A program made the translations under genes and the position numbers. From Aquimarina latercula DSM 2041 (GTDB lineage: Bacteria > Bacteroidota > Bacteroidia > Flavobacteriales > Flavobacteriaceae), in contig NZ_AUMK01000004.1 in NCBI RefSeq assembly GCF_000430645.1, positions 558,001 through 622,000 of the forward strand: DNA of 64,000 bases. The letters run 5' to 3'. The notes under the pieces were generated by a model that saw only the letters and a program-made list of their open reading frames with translations, was not told the DNA's origin and did no database searches. Below are positions 56,178 through 64,000 of the stretch, one piece after another; the first letter of the stretch is position 1, and each line of letters starts with the position of its first letter.

Positions 56178-56735
56178 ATGGCTCGTACTCCATCAAACAT
56201 GCTACCATTAGGTACTGTTGCTCCAGATTTCACTTTAGTAGACGCTGTCACTAATAATAAAGTTTCCCTGAATGACATAAAAGGAGAAAAAGGTACTATA
56301 GTTATGTTTATATGCAATCATTGCCCTTTTGTTATTCACGTAAATGAAGAAATTTCTAGAGTAGCTAATGACTACAGGGTACAAGGATTTGGTTTTGTCG
56401 CTATTAGCAGTAACGATATCGAAAATTATCCACAAGATGCTCCAGAACACATGTGGAAAACCGCTCAGAAAAACAATTATACATTTCCTTATTTGTTTGA
56501 TGAAACACAGGAAGTAGCTAAAGCCTATGATGCAGCGTGTACTCCGGATTTTTATCTTTTTGATGGAGAATTAAAACTTATTTACAGAGGGCAGTTAGAT
56601 GATTCGAGACCTGGAAACGGGATTCCTGTAAATGGTAGAGACCTTCGTCAAGCATTGGATGCGGTACTTAGAAACGCTACAGTTTCCGAAATCCAAAAAC
56701 CAAGTATAGGGTGCAATATTAAATGGAAACAATAA
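56178..56735 (+). CDS. Thioredoxin-like/AhpC-TSA family protein
   Basis: 185 residues. Thioredoxin fold of the peroxiredoxin-like group: GTVAPDFTLVDAVTNNKVSL, then the active site FICNHCPFVIHV with Cys46 and Cys49 as a CxxC, VAISSNDIENYPQDAPE and the cis-Pro in ACTPDFYLFDGE. No signal peptide, so it works in the cytoplasm. It probably reduces disulfides or peroxides; the precise partner is unknown. Convergent with the YfiT gene, 14 bases between stops. Confidence 0.88.
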   Translation: MARTPSNMLPLGTVAPDFTLVDAVTNNKVSLNDIKGEKGTIVMFICNHCPFVIHVNEEISRVANDYRVQGFGFVAISSNDIENYPQDAPEHMWKTAQKNNYTFPYLFDETQEVAKAYDAACTPDFYLFDGELKLIYRGQLDDSRPGNGIPVNGRDLRQALDAVLRNATVSEIQKPSIGCNIKWKQ

Positions 56736-56749
56736 TAAGATAAAAGAGA

Positions 56750-57271
56750 TTACTTAAAAGTACCCGCTACAATCTGTAAATGTGCTAAATGATGGTTTCC
56801 GTGCCAAGCGTATATTCCAATATCTTCTGCTAAAGAAATTGCAACATCACCTTCGGGATGAATAAATACTTTTTCTAAATCTTCATCAGATAAACCTTTT
56901 AAGAAATACACCCATTTAGCATGCAACGCTTTTATTAAGTCTAAAGAGAGGTGAATTGGTGCTGATTTAGTATCAAATAATTCCGCCCATCTATCTTCAT
57001 AATATGCTTTAATTACTGGTTGTTCTTCGGTGAGCGCCCATTTAAAACGAATATAACCATTATGATGACTATCATGGATATGATGAATAACCTGTCTTGC
57101 AGTCCACCCATCAGGTCGGTATGGGGTTTCTAACTGGGCTTCAGAAAAATTGGAAACTAATTTTTCTATTTTTTTAGGTAGTTCCTCTATATCTTTTATC
57201 CAAGTAGTAATTTGTTCTTTAGTAATAGTATTAGGGCTTTTAAACTTTCCTATTGGATATTGAAGATTCAT
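56750..57271 (-). CDS. YfiT/BstA-type DinB-superfamily metal protein
   Basis: 173 residues, the size of Bacillus YfiT. Pattern YPIGKFKSPNTITKEQITTWI at the N-terminus, GWTARQVIHHIHDSHHNGYIRFK, and C-terminal histidine cluster YAWHGNHHLAHLQIV (His157, 160, 161, 164), which provide the zinc or nickel ligands of the family. YfiT-type proteins act as metal-dependent thiol S-transferases or hydrolases; the thiol cofactor here is unknown. Starts nine bases after the preceding exported protein gene ends, so cotranscribed. Confidence 0.87.
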   Translation of the reverse strand: MNLQYPIGKFKSPNTITKEQITTWIKDIEELPKKIEKLVSNFSEAQLETPYRPDGWTARQVIHHIHDSHHNGYIRFKWALTEEQPVIKAYYEDRWAELFDTKSAPIHLSLDLIKALHAKWVYFLKGLSDEDLEKVFIHPEGDVAISLAEDIGIYAWHGNHHLAHLQIVAGTFK

Positions 57272-57280
57272 AGTATTATT

Positions 57281-58081
57281 TCAGTCAACTTTTACGTACA
57301 AAAATAAACTCGAAGAAGTATTTTGTAAATCCTTTACAACTAATTCTCGTTCATTCAAAGTCTCTATTTTATATTTATAAATATATTTATCTTTAGGAGA
57401 TGAACAATACATAACATCATCTTTAATTTTTACCTTTAATCTTTTCAGAAACTTTCCATCACGAAAATTGAAACGTATAGTTTCTTCAAAAATCATATGC
57501 TCATCAGGAAATTGAACATTTACCCATTTTCCCTGTAGCGCTTCATAAGTCCCTCTATTTTTAAACTTATTATCTAACAAAGATTTCATTCTTAAACTAT
57601 AAGAAACAAAAGTTTCTTCAGGTTCTATGTTAGTTACCGCTTGACCAGAAACTATTTTATAAATTTCATTCCCTTTATCAAAATAATGTTTTGACTCAAA
57701 TTTTGTAAATGCGTTGGAGTAATCCATTACAACAAAGCCATCGCTATTTTTTGTTTCCATATACTGGCGTTGCTTATAATTCACATGAATCAATTGATCA
57801 TTCCAAAAATAAAATACCGTAATTACCATTGCATTAGGCATCCCGATATTTCTTATGATTTTCTTTAAACGTTCGTGCTCATAATATCCATTGAGCTCCG
57901 CTCCATGATCCGCAATCTGATCTAAGAACTCCTCAGGATCCAAAGAAAACACATCGGATTCGATATAACTATCAATGATTTCTATTTGATCTTTGATAGC
58001 AGTCATTGCAGCTTCATTATCTTGAGTAAAGGAAAAATTTACACAAAAAAATATTAAAAACACTGTTAGCTTCCACTTCAT
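57281..58081 (-). CDS. Hypothetical exported protein
   Basis: 266 residues from the ATG at 58081; ATG at 58087 is an alternative. Signal peptide MKWKLTVFLIFFCVNFSFTQ. A helical stretch with acidic residues (AIKDQIEIIDSYIESDVFSLDPEEF) precedes a beta-rich body (MVITVFYFWNDQLIHVNYKQRQY, KWVNVQFPDEHMIFEETIRFNF, LKVKIKDDVMYCSSPKDKYIYKYKI in parts). No family recognised. It lies nine bases before the YfiT gene on the same strand. Confidence 0.65.
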   Translation of the reverse strand: MKWKLTVFLIFFCVNFSFTQDNEAAMTAIKDQIEIIDSYIESDVFSLDPEEFLDQIADHGAELNGYYEHERLKKIIRNIGMPNAMVITVFYFWNDQLIHVNYKQRQYMETKNSDGFVVMDYSNAFTKFESKHYFDKGNEIYKIVSGQAVTNIEPEETFVSYSLRMKSLLDNKFKNRGTYEALQGKWVNVQFPDEHMIFEETIRFNFRDGKFLKRLKVKIKDDVMYCSSPKDKYIYKYKIETLNERELVVKDLQNTSSSLFLYVKVD

Positions 58082-58283
58082 AACCATCAAAAATGGGGTT
58101 TTTGTATTGGTTTATTATCTTATAACTAGGGGTGTAAATATCTGCATTATAGACGTAAAAGTTTACTTTTTTCTATAAAACTTCTCTATTTTAATAAATA
58201 AATTAACATTTAAAGAGGGAGAACAAGTGTTAATTATGCGTTAAAGTGGTTTTTTTATGTAGGGTTGACCATTAAAAAAACAA

Positions 58284-58314
58284 AAAACCTCTGAAAATAT
58301 ATTCCAGAGGTTTT
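58284..58314 (-). terminator. Intrinsic terminator after the PPIase gene
   Basis: Perfect 10-bp arms AAAACCTCTG (58284-58293) and CAGAGGTTTT (58305-58314) with an 11-nt loop. On the minus strand the stem is followed by a U-run. Confidence 0.88.
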
Positions 58315-58335
58315 AAAATTATTTTAAAAAGAGTT

Positions 58336-59268
58336 TTACTTTACTCCTACCAATTCTACATCAAAAACTAGTGTAGCATTTGGGGGAATTACTCCTCCAG
58401 CTCCGTGCGCTCCATATCCTAAAGATGGCGGAATTACAAAACGTGCCTTATCACCTATTTGTAATAAAGCGATACCTTCATCCCATCCAGGAATAACCTG
58501 CCCCATTCCTAATGGGAAATCAATTGGTTGGTTACGCTTGTATGAAGAATCAAACACAGTACCGTCTGTTAAACTTCCTTTATAATGTACTGAAACAGTT
58601 TTTCCTTTTTCTGCTTGAGCACCATCACCTTTTTGGATGATTTTATATCGTAATCCACTATCCGTTTTATCAAAACCAGCAGCTAATTCTTCTAATAATT
58701 GTTCAGAAGCCTTTTTTGCAGCAGCTTCTCTTTCTGCTTTAGCTCCATTAAACTGCCTAAAAGTCTCTACAGCATTAAAGTTCTCAGCATCAGCTCCTAC
58801 CCTTACTATCTCTAAAGAATCAATTGTATCACCTTGCGCAACAGCATTTACGATATCTTGTCCTTCTACTACCTTACCAAAAACAGTATGCTTACCATCT
58901 AACCAAGCAGTCTCTACGTGAGTGATAAAAAACTGACTTCCATTAGTTCCAGGTCCGGCATTAGCCATAGATAATACTCCTGGTCCATCATGTTTTAAAT
59001 CTGGATGAATTTCATCATCAAATTGATACCCTGGTCCACCTGCTCCAGAGCCTTGTGGATCTCCACCCTGAATCATAAAATCAGGAATTACTCTGTGAAA
59101 TTTTAATCCATTGTAGTAAGGTTTTCCTTGAGGAACTGCTTTGTTCTCCATATTACCTTCTGCTAAACCTACAAAATTCCCAACTGTACCTGGAGTCTTT
59201 TGATACTCTAGATTTACTAAAATGCTTCCCTTCGAGGTATTAAATTTTGCGTATAATCCGTCTTGCAT
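58336..59268 (-). CDS. Dual peptidyl-prolyl isomerase, cyclophilin-FKBP fusion
   Basis: 310 residues. Residues 1-~165 form a cyclophilin domain ([51 protein letters not shown] with the key Arg, Phe, Gln and His). A charged helical linker with Ala/Glu/Lys covers ~165-200. Residues ~205-310 form an FKBP domain ([56 protein letters not shown]). Both active sites look complete. Such dual-family immunophilins are known from Flavobacterium and from Toxoplasma in the reverse domain order. No signal peptide, so cytoplasmic folding catalysis. Confidence 0.94.
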   Translation of the reverse strand: MQDGLYAKFNTSKGSILVNLEYQKTPGTVGNFVGLAEGNMENKAVPQGKPYYNGLKFHRVIPDFMIQGGDPQGSGAGGPGYQFDDEIHPDLKHDGPGVLSMANAGPGTNGSQFFITHVETAWLDGKHTVFGKVVEGQDIVNAVAQGDTIDSLEIVRVGADAENFNAVETFRQFNGAKAEREAAAKKASEQLLEELAAGFDKTDSGLRYKIIQKGDGAQAEKGKTVSVHYKGSLTDGTVFDSSYKRNQPIDFPLGMGQVIPGWDEGIALLQIGDKARFVIPPSLGYGAHGAGGVIPPNATLVFDVELVGVK

Positions 59269-59303
59269 AACTGCGTATTTTAAGCTTGTTAAATTTTAAG
59301 CTG

Positions 59304-59311
59304 CAAAGATA
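59304..59311 (-). promoter_or_regulatory. -7 promoter element of the PPIase gene
   Basis: On the minus strand TATCTTTG (59311-59304) is a perfect TAnnTTTG element, 35 bases before the start codon. The -33 match upstream is only partial (TTA). Confidence 0.5.
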
Positions 59312-59417
59312 GGTAATTGCTTAATGTTTAACACATAAAACGAATGATTGTTTGTCTCTTTACAATCATCGAATCTACAAAACAATACTGATAAAAACTT
59401 CTAAGCGAGTCGTATAT

Positions 59418-60215
59418 TTAATCAATCTCTGTTAAAAGCTCCTTAGCCTCTTGATACTTATATGCATTACTATCAGAAACAATAGTTTGTAAAACCGCTA
59501 TCAATTCTTTTTTATCCTTCTGTTTTAAATAAACCAAAGCTTTATACCAATTGGCTTTTTTAGCCTGTAGTGTGTTAGAATCTCTCAAAAGTTGAAACTG
59601 TGATAAAGCTTCATCAAACTTATTAAGTTCTACATATGAGATCCCATTATAAATATAACTTAAAGGATCAATAGATTTCTCTTTTTGATGATAGGTGGTA
59701 AATAACTCTGTAGCTTTTTGATATTTTTGTTCTTCGAATAATAACTGGGCGTCTTCAAGCATTTTATTTGTGTCCTCTCCCCTAGTTACCAATGATGGTA
59801 TTTCATCTAAATGTATATACGAAGCATATAACTCGTCATAATTGGTTTCTTTAAAAACAAATAATGAAACGGTGATCAAAACGGCAATAGATGCAGCTAT
59901 TCCAATAAACCAAAAAGTCTTTGATTGAGAATTTGATCGATTTTCTGAAATCACCTCGTTAATCGTTGATTTTAATGTTGCTGCTTCATCACTTTGATAA
60001 AAAGCTTTTAATTGGGTAGCTTCTGTTGTTTTTAATGCATCTTTATTTCCTTCTACCCATTTTTGATCTTCATAAATGGTCTGCATATCTTGCTGCAACT
60101 TCAATTCTTCAGAGAGTTCTGTATCGGTAAGCAATCTTGCCTCAAACGCTTGTTTTTCTGATGTTGACATATTACCGCTTAGATAATCATCAATTTCTAT
60201 CGGGTAATCTTTCAT
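59418..60215 (-). CDS. Anti-sigma-like membrane protein with periplasmic TPRs
   Basis: 265 residues. The cytoplasmic N-terminus (~1-100) has the shape of Bacteroidota anti-sigma regions: IDDYLSGNMSTSEKQAFEARL followed by TELSEELKLQQDM. One membrane segment (~101-121: FWFIGIAASIAVLITVSLFV) leads to a periplasmic tetratricopeptide-like region (~150-262: AQLLFEEQKYQKATELF, YNGISYVELNKFDEALSQF, WYKALVYLKQKDKKELIAVL). Its start overlaps the end of the sigma factor gene by four bases, so the two are translationally coupled. It should hold the sigma factor inactive until a signal releases it. No zinc motif is visible. Confidence 0.8.
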   Translation of the reverse strand: MKDYPIEIDDYLSGNMSTSEKQAFEARLLTDTELSEELKLQQDMQTIYEDQKWVEGNKDALKTTEATQLKAFYQSDEAATLKSTINEVISENRSNSQSKTFWFIGIAASIAVLITVSLFVFKETNYDELYASYIHLDEIPSLVTRGEDTNKMLEDAQLLFEEQKYQKATELFTTYHQKEKSIDPLSYIYNGISYVELNKFDEALSQFQLLRDSNTLQAKKANWYKALVYLKQKDKKELIAVLQTIVSDSNAYKYQEAKELLTEID

Positions 60216-60778
60216 AATTCTTTGATTTGATTATATCTCGAATCTTTTTTAATCAATTTAGTCAATTGTGACTTACAATTAAAAATACGTTGTCTCACTA
60301 CATTATCTGTATTATATCCTAGTTTCTCCACAATATCTTTATATGGTACTTTCTGAAAAAACAATTGTAACAATTGTTTACAATTATCAGATAGTTCCGC
60401 TAGTTTTTCCTGAAACAGTTCCCATTTTTCTTGTTCTAAAGTTAACATCGTCATGTCTTCTGCTTCTTTAACATGTTCTATAACCTCATCATTTGTTACT
60501 ATGCGTTTTTGCTTATTTAGTTCTCTACGCCACAAATTTCTGCAAACTGTATAAAAATAAGCATTAAAATTACTCTCAATTACAAATGCTTTTACCTTAT
60601 ATCTAGCAATTAATTGCATCAAAGCTTTCTGAAAAACATCTTCTGCATCCGTAGCATTTCCATTATTATTAAGCACAAAACTTCTCACCTTGGGAAACTC
60701 TTTTGTATACAAATCTTGTATCACCTGTTTTTCTCCAGAAACAATCAGCTTTAACTGGTCTATTTCAGTTATCTTCAT
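60212..60778 (-). CDS. ECF-type RNA polymerase sigma factor
   Basis: 188 residues. Region 2 is visible at ~20-90 (NNNGNATDAEDVFQKALMQL, then NFNAYFYTVCRNLWRRELNKQKR) and region 4 at ~125-175 (LSDNCKQLLQLFFQKVPYKDIVEKLGY, QRIFNCKSQLTKLI). It directs RNA polymerase to a dedicated promoter set. Followed by an overlapping anti-sigma-like gene and divergent, across 103 bases, from a lipoprotein and a TPR-CHAT protease gene that may be its targets. Confidence 0.92.
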   Translation of the reverse strand: MKITEIDQLKLIVSGEKQVIQDLYTKEFPKVRSFVLNNNGNATDAEDVFQKALMQLIARYKVKAFVIESNFNAYFYTVCRNLWRRELNKQKRIVTNDEVIEHVKEAEDMTMLTLEQEKWELFQEKLAELSDNCKQLLQLFFQKVPYKDIVEKLGYNTDNVVRQRIFNCKSQLTKLIKKDSRYNQIKEL

Positions 60779-60881
60779 TAAGATATCTTTAACTATTTAA
60801 TTTTTTTTTATTTTAGCGTGGTAACATTTGTTAGGTTAGGGAAACATACTAATAAATAATAATACAAAAAAAGATTTAAGA

Positions 60882-61343
60882 ATGAAAAAAATCACGTTAC
60901 TATTGGTAGCTGCAGTTTTTGTGATTGGAATACAAAGCTGTTCTACAGAAGAAACTTCTATTATTGAAGAAGAAGTACAACAAACCTTAGAAGAAAATGA
61001 CTCTAAATTTAACTGGGTTCCGCATTGTAACTTTTTTGTGCGTTATCCAGTTGATTGGACACAAGAAGATAGAGATGATTTTCATATTTGGGCTAGAGAG
61101 AACTGGTTTAGTTCCATCTTAGTTCTTTTTGAAGATGGATGCTACGCCGTAGATGAATGGAGAGTCCCATGTTCTGAATTAGAAAAAGTTACTAAAACAG
61201 ATATTGCATCAGCCAATGCAACTGATGCTGGAACTAAGACGGAAAATGATGACGAGGGCGTTCCTACTATCATATATACACTTAAAGCTAAAAATGGTTA
61301 TTACGATAATTGTTATGATGTTCCATTACATGGACAGCTTTAG
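60882..61343 (+). CDS. Cysteine-containing lipoprotein upstream of TPR-CHAT gene
   Basis: 153 residues. Lipobox IQSC20, then an acidic stretch (STEETSIIEEEVQQTLEEND). The mature part has four further cysteines (in WVPHCNFFVRYP, FEDGCYAVDE, VPCSELEKV and YDNCYDVPLH), which could form two disulfides. It contains an aromatic/acidic segment with DWTQEDRDDFHIWARENW. No family recognised. The gene ends three bases before the CHAT gene starts, and a terminator-like hairpin lies just inside that next gene. It could be a sensor, substrate or surface target of the neighbouring protease; this is only context. Confidence 0.75.
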   Translation: MKKITLLLVAAVFVIGIQSCSTEETSIIEEEVQQTLEENDSKFNWVPHCNFFVRYPVDWTQEDRDDFHIWARENWFSSILVLFEDGCYAVDEWRVPCSELEKVTKTDIASANATDAGTKTENDDEGVPTIIYTLKAKNGYYDNCYDVPLHGQL

Positions 61344-61346
61344 TGT

Positions 61347-64000
61347 ATGAAAATTATAGATAAAAAAACTCAAATAAGAAAGGAAATCTATTTTCCTTTC
61401 TTATTTTTTTTAATATATCTAATCAATACTCAATCACTATATAGTCAAAAGATATCCCCAACATTAGATTCTATTCTAATTAGTAAAGAGAGCGATACTA
61501 TCAAAAAATGCCTATATACTGACCTTTTCAAAACCTATGAAAGACAAAGCAACTATACCCAATTAGGTGCAGATGCTCACGAATTAGGAAAATGGTTTTA
61601 TCGAAAAAAAAATAAAGAAAAAACCATATATTATACTCAACTTGCTATTGATGCTAAAAAAAAAGCAATCCCCTTTGATAAAGAATTACTTAAAAACAGC
61701 TACATCAATCTTGGATATTTTCATAACAAATATAAAAATTACGAGAAAGCTATTAAAGCATTTAAAAACGCCGCCCCTTTTAAAAAAAACTCCTTGAACA
61801 TAAGAACTTATAACTATTTAGCTGACATCTATCTTAAACTAGAGGATCCCTATAACTCGGTCGAACATCGTTTGAAGGTATTTCAATACTTAGATCCAAT
61901 AAAAGATCGACAAAAAATCATAAATAGTCATATTAATATAGCCTTTTCATATAGAAATATGGGACAGATTAAGACTAGCAAACAAGTAATTCGACATTTA
62001 CTGCTAGCAGATTCCCTTGTAAAAATAATAGAAAAACCTAGTATCGAAGATGAGTATCTAATTACCTCAAATTTAGCAATACAATATCATGACCTCGGTA
62101 ATATGGATTACATTAAAAATGGCTCAAAAAACAACTTGATAATTGCTATTTATTATTACAAAAAAGCCCTTATAATATCCAAAATCATAAAAAACAAAGG
62201 TTATGAATGTTCTACTAACTATAATCTAGGATTAGCAAATATTGATTTAGATACTATAATTGCCAAAGAATATTTTAATACATCATTATCATTAGTTGAG
62301 CACAAACCAACATTACTAAAGTCTATTTATTTTGGATTTGGTAAACTTGCTTATAAAGAAAAAAAATATGATCAAGCTATTGATTTTTACCAGAAATCAA
62401 TAGCTGGGTTTTTAAATCCAGAAAAAGCCGATTATAATTGGTCATCAACTCGAAAACAATTAGAAGGAGTAGAAAAAAAATCATTATTCCTAGGGATTTT
62501 AAAAACAAAAATTAACACTTACATTGATCAAGGAAATACTTCAAATAACAAAAGTGCTTATTTATTAGCTTTAAAAACAGTAAAAACTGCGGATCGACTA
62601 ATTGAGATCATGCTAACCTCTGATCTCTCTTACAAAACAAAACTACGATGGCGCGATCTGGCTTCTGAGATTTATATTATTGGACTAGAAGCTTGTTATC
62701 GAGCTAACTTACTAGACAAGGCCTTTTACCTCATGGAAAAAAACAAGGCATTATTGCTTATGCAAGATCTTAATAGAAGTAAAACAGCATTACCAGAAAG
62801 TATCTTAGAAAAAGAATTAGCATTTAAAAACGATATCGCTTCATTACAAGAAAACAAAAAGGGGGGTTCTGATAAAAAAAAAGATTCTTTATCCATATTA
62901 ATATTTGACAAAAAAGAGGAACTACAGCGCTTCAATGATTCTATAAAAGGGTTTTACCCAGAACATTTCTTGTCTAAAGAAATTCCTGGAGTACTATCAT
63001 TATCAGAAATAAAACCAAAGGAAAATGAAGTAATTATTCAGTACACTATGGCAGAACGTATTGGATATACTACTCCTTATGGATATGGGATGATCTTATC
63101 TAATGAAGGAAATAAGGTTTTTAAATTGAAACAAATAGATACGTTATTAAATAACATTACATCATTAAGAGAACAACTCAATAAACCATTTACTACTACA
63201 AAAGATATCGAGACCTATACTAAAGTTTCCAACGCTATTTATCAATCCTTGTTTCCAAAAGATATTAGAAAATCTCTCAAAGACAAAAAAGTAACAATCA
63301 TACCTGATCATATGCTAGGAATGATCCCTTTTGAGGCATTGATAATTGACATCAATAGAAACACCTATTTCATAGAAGAAAATGAGATCGATTACGCATT
63401 CTCTCTTACTTTTCAAAACAAAAACAAATCCATCCAAAGAGAAGCTACTCAGGATTTCTTAGGAGTTGCGCCCATCAATTTTTCTAATAACCTAACCACA
63501 TTAAAAAATAGCGCTAAAGAAATCACATATGCTAATAAATTATATGACGGAACGCTGTTAGTGGATCAAGAAGCCACTAAAGAAAATTTTATCAAAAAAA
63601 TAAAAGATTATAAAATACTGCACCTAGCAACACATGCAGATGCTTCTGATTCTATTGTACCTTGGATCGCTTTTAGAAATTCTAAATTAACCGATTTAGA
63701 ACTGAACTCTTTACAAAGCCAGGCAGAATTGGTAATATTAAGTGCTTGTAATACTTCTTTAGGAGAAATTAGACGTGGAGAAGGTATATTAAGTCTTGCC
63801 AGAGGATTTTTTAAATCAGGAGCCAATACTGTGATTCCATCATTATGGAGCACCAATGATAAAGCGACTGCTACCATCACCGCTAATTTCTATAAAAATC
63901 TAAGCGAAGGACGAACTAAATCAGCAGCTCTACGTACGGCAAAACTAAACTATCTTAAAAACAATAAAGATGCGGAAGCCTCTCCTCACTATTGGGCCTC
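61347..64000 (+). CDS. Exported TPR-CHAT protease (partial, runs off window)
   Basis: At least 884 residues, open to the window end without a stop. The start ATG lies three bases after the lipoprotein gene. A signal peptide follows (hydrophobic YFPFLFFLIYLI, ending SLYSQ near residue 34). Tetratricopeptide repeats span ~45-420 (NLGYFHNKYKNYEKAIKAF, NYLADIYLKLEDPYNSV, GFGKLAYKEKKYDQAIDFYQ). A helical region precedes the caspase-like CHAT domain (~560 onwards), with IIPDHMLGMIPFEALI, catalytic His763 in HLATHADASD and Cys801 in LSACNTSLGEIRRGEG, then AGANTVIPSLWS-like FKSGANTVIPSLW. The His-Cys dyad is intact. Homopolymer runs (G6 near 62860, A9 near 62874) lie in the linker. Confidence 0.9.
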   Translation, partial: MKIIDKKTQIRKEIYFPFLFFLIYLINTQSLYSQKISPTLDSILISKESDTIKKCLYTDLFKTYERQSNYTQLGADAHELGKWFYRKKNKEKTIYYTQLAIDAKKKAIPFDKELLKNSYINLGYFHNKYKNYEKAIKAFKNAAPFKKNSLNIRTYNYLADIYLKLEDPYNSVEHRLKVFQYLDPIKDRQKIINSHINIAFSYRNMGQIKTSKQVIRHLLLADSLVKIIEKPSIEDEYLITSNLAIQYHDLGNMDYIKNGSKNNLIIAIYYYKKALIISKIIKNKGYECSTNYNLGLANIDLDTIIAKEYFNTSLSLVEHKPTLLKSIYFGFGKLAYKEKKYDQAIDFYQKSIAGFLNPEKADYNWSSTRKQLEGVEKKSLFLGILKTKINTYIDQGNTSNNKSAYLLALKTVKTADRLIEIMLTSDLSYKTKLRWRDLASEIYIIGLEACYRANLLDKAFYLMEKNKALLLMQDLNRSKTALPESILEKELAFKNDIASLQENKKGGSDKKKDSLSILIFDKKEELQRFNDSIKGFYPEHFLSKEIPGVLSLSEIKPKENEVIIQYTMAERIGYTTPYGYGMILSNEGNKVFKLKQIDTLLNNITSLREQLNKPFTTTKDIETYTKVSNAIYQSLFPKDIRKSLKDKKVTIIPDHMLGMIPFEALIIDINRNTYFIEENEIDYAFSLTFQNKNKSIQREATQDFLGVAPINFSNNLTTLKNSAKEITYANKLYDGTLLVDQEATKENFIKKIKDYKILHLATHADASDSIVPWIAFRNSKLTDLELNSLQSQAELVILSACNTSLGEIRRGEGILSLARGFFKSGANTVIPSLWSTNDKATATITANFYKNLSEGRTKSAALRTAKLNYLKNNKDAEASPHYWA
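61373..61411 (+). terminator. Terminator-like hairpin inside the 5' end of the CHAT gene
   Basis: Perfect 14-bp arms 61373-61386 (core AAGAAAGGAAA) and 61392-61405 (TTTCCTTTCTT) with a 5-nt loop, followed by an uninterrupted T-run to 61411. It covers codons 9-22 of the CHAT gene, the region encoding the signal peptide, and lies 30 bases after the lipoprotein stop. It would terminate the lipoprotein message and attenuate CHAT expression. Confidence 0.75.

Noticed and set aside
59418-64000. Type III-E CRISPR-associated Csx29/sigma cassette
   Set aside because: No repeats, Cas effector or Csx30-like protein is visible, and the CHAT protein carries a signal peptide; only the analogy is kept.

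Overview
The window looks like chromosomal DNA of a marine or aquatic member of the Flavobacteriaceae (Bacteroidota), probably Aquimarina or a close relative. This rests on the AT-rich composition, the type IX secretion (T9SS) C-terminal sorting domains, lipoproteins with Cys-Ser-Asp-rich export signals, several TonB-dependent receptors with carboxypeptidase-like N-terminal domains, TAnnTTTG-type promoter elements, the long Bacteroidota form of NusB and a cyclophilin-FKBP fusion. The genus is an inference. I saw no tRNA, rRNA, CRISPR array, prophage or insertion sequence.

Layout. 1-2.8 kb: two tandem T9SS type-B surface proteins, the first cut by the window edge. 2.9-8.5 kb: uvrB, an adenine/adenosine deaminase overlapping a PdxH-like oxidase, then a three-gene operon of a DUF3050 (heme-oxygenase-fold) protein and two unknown proteins. 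8.5-14.6 kb: a TonB receptor with a DUF1569 gene, divergent from a LytS/LytTR two-component pair and a reductase. 15-20 kb: small stress-type genes, namely an SPFH protein with a ribbon-helix-helix partner, Hsp20 behind a sigma-54-like promoter, TerB-like and DUF1456 proteins, and a double winged-helix methyltransferase. 20.6-23.9 kb: a tricorn protease homologue. 24-31 kb: a PAS protein and a likely iron-uptake locus (DUF4856, imelysin, HTTM, TonB receptor). 31-35 kb: metabolic genes and a T9SS spondin-domain protein. 35.3-43.5 kb: a heme-utilisation locus, in which hmuR-hmuY diverge from DUF6607, ankyrin, DUF2271 and PepSY-flavodoxin-reductase genes. 43.6-59.3 kb: mostly housekeeping (pepT, MscS, nusB-DUF1573-yajC, amino-acid dehydrogenase, ABC exporter, PUR protein, M14 peptidase, hydrolases, thioredoxin, YfiT, dual immunophilin). 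59.4-64 kb: an ECF sigma factor with a TPR-bearing anti-sigma-like membrane protein, divergent from a lipoprotein and a TPR-CHAT protease that runs off the window end.

The parts most worth following up are: (a) the ECF sigma / anti-sigma / lipoprotein / TPR-CHAT module, which resembles in its parts the Csx29-Csx30-sigma arrangement of type III-E CRISPR loci but has no CRISPR here, and whose CHAT gene contains a textbook intrinsic terminator in its first 22 codons; (b) a related 27-bp palindromic element in front of both the heme locus and the DUF4856/imelysin locus, suggesting a common metal-responsive regulator; (c) the sigma-54-like promoter with twin palindromes in front of hsp20; (d) the DUF3050 operon of unknown function. 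All functions are inferred by reading the sequence; no database search was run.
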